From positions 1-12,476 of the forward strand of contig JAILLX010000075.1 in NCBI GenBank assembly GCA_024692925.1: a stretch of 12,476 nucleotides of DNA, given 5' to 3'. This DNA comes from a bacterium (lineage in GTDB: Bacteria > Pseudomonadota > Alphaproteobacteria > Rs-D84 > CACZYB01). Made by a program: the position numbers and the translations under genes. Positions 12,378 through 12,476 of this stretch are shown piece by piece; positions within the stretch are counted from its first letter, which is position 1, and the number at the start of each line of letters is the position of its first letter. Below the pieces are notes generated by a model. The model saw nothing but the letters and a program-made list of their open reading frames with translations. It ran no database searches and was not told where the DNA came from.

Positions 12378-12476
12378 GAGTGGTTCACCATGGAGTCCAT
12401 GGCTCCGGCATTGAGACCGAAGTACAGCCGGGGGGCGCCCAGTTTGCGGAAGTCGCGAAGGTCGTCCCTCCAGTTG
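12378..12476 (-). other. Foreign GC-rich fragment: internal piece of a YgiQ-family radical SAM gene (chimeric contig end)
   Basis: Read on the minus strand from 12475 to 12380, 32 codons are open and contain NWRDDLRDFRKLG, APRLYFGL and MDSMVNH. These match, from memory, the N-terminal region of YgiQ radical SAM proteins, where the text continues YTA...DDAYTP. By hand count 62 of 99 bases are G or C, and codons end mostly in C or G, unlike the roughly one-third GC rest of the window. The match breaks at 12379, exactly where PlsX similarity begins, with a few bases (CCACT) that may fit both sides. The NWRDDLRDF form resembles Bacteroidota YgiQ proteins. This is best read as a misjoined read or contig from another organism. 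Confidence 0.85.

Noticed and set aside
12378..12476. A natural YgiQ-PlsX gene fusion
   Set aside because: The two frames do not match across the join, both families are cut in the middle of conserved motifs, and base composition changes abruptly, so a misjoin is far more likely.
1..12476. CRISPR array, insertion sequence or toxin-antitoxin module
   Set aside because: No regularly spaced repeats, transposase motifs or terminal inverted repeats were seen. The tandem small-protein pair are paralogues of each other rather than a toxin with an antitoxin.

Overview
The window reads as a short contig from an AT-rich alphaproteobacterium, probably a host-associated (gut-type) uncultured lineage. 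The main evidence is the tail-to-head order plsX-fabH-ihfA-MerR regulator on the minus strand, which is the usual arrangement in Alphaproteobacteria. A tRNA-Glu with alphaproteobacterial features, an alphaproteobacterial-looking enolase and a class II aldolase of the Calvin-cycle/rhizobial type support this. The more specific idea of a gut lineage is inference from base composition and gene style.

Layout from left to right. (1) 1-638: 3' part of a conserved secreted/lipoprotein-like gene with an Asn/Gln-rich tail, closed by a terminator. (2) 698-1009: an orphan 79-residue basic protein with its own promoter. (3) 1034-2940: enolase, then single-stranded DNA-binding protein, closed by a strong terminator. 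(4) 2951-3232: hairpins, a promoter and a 56-residue lipoprotein. (5) 3242-3728 minus: two tandem paralogous small helical proteins behind one strong promoter. (6) 3751-4873: GMP reductase, closed by a terminator that works in both directions. (7) 4890-5373 minus: tRNA-Ser(CGA) followed after about 25 bases by an orphan 122-residue ORF. (8) 5423-7105 minus: a CptA/EptA-type phosphoethanolamine transferase. (9) 7107-8297 minus: class II fructose-bisphosphate aldolase. (10) 8319-9267 plus: a predicted HExxH metallopeptidase whose promoter implies a leaderless mRNA. (11) 9285-9450: tRNA-Glu(UUC) with promoter and terminator. (12) 9510-9809: an orphan 80-residue protein behind a consensus promoter. 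(13) 9957-12377 minus: the lipid/nucleoid operon plsX-fabH-ihfA-merR. (14) 12378-12476: a GC-rich fragment of a different gene, YgiQ, from what looks like a Bacteroidota genome.

Functionally the recognisable genes are housekeeping: glycolysis (eno, fba), DNA metabolism (ssb, ihfA), purine salvage (guaC), phospholipid and fatty-acid initiation (plsX, fabH) and envelope modification (the phosphoethanolamine transferase). Almost every transcription unit has a readable sigma-70-type promoter and a hairpin-plus-T terminator, so the unit boundaries can be drawn well.

I found no CRISPR array, insertion sequence, phage module or obvious new multi-gene system. The points most worth a second look are the chimeric right end that truncates plsX, the tandem paralogous small proteins, the leaderless metallopeptidase gene, the N/Q-rich protein at the left edge, and a recurring TTGC-type -35 element.
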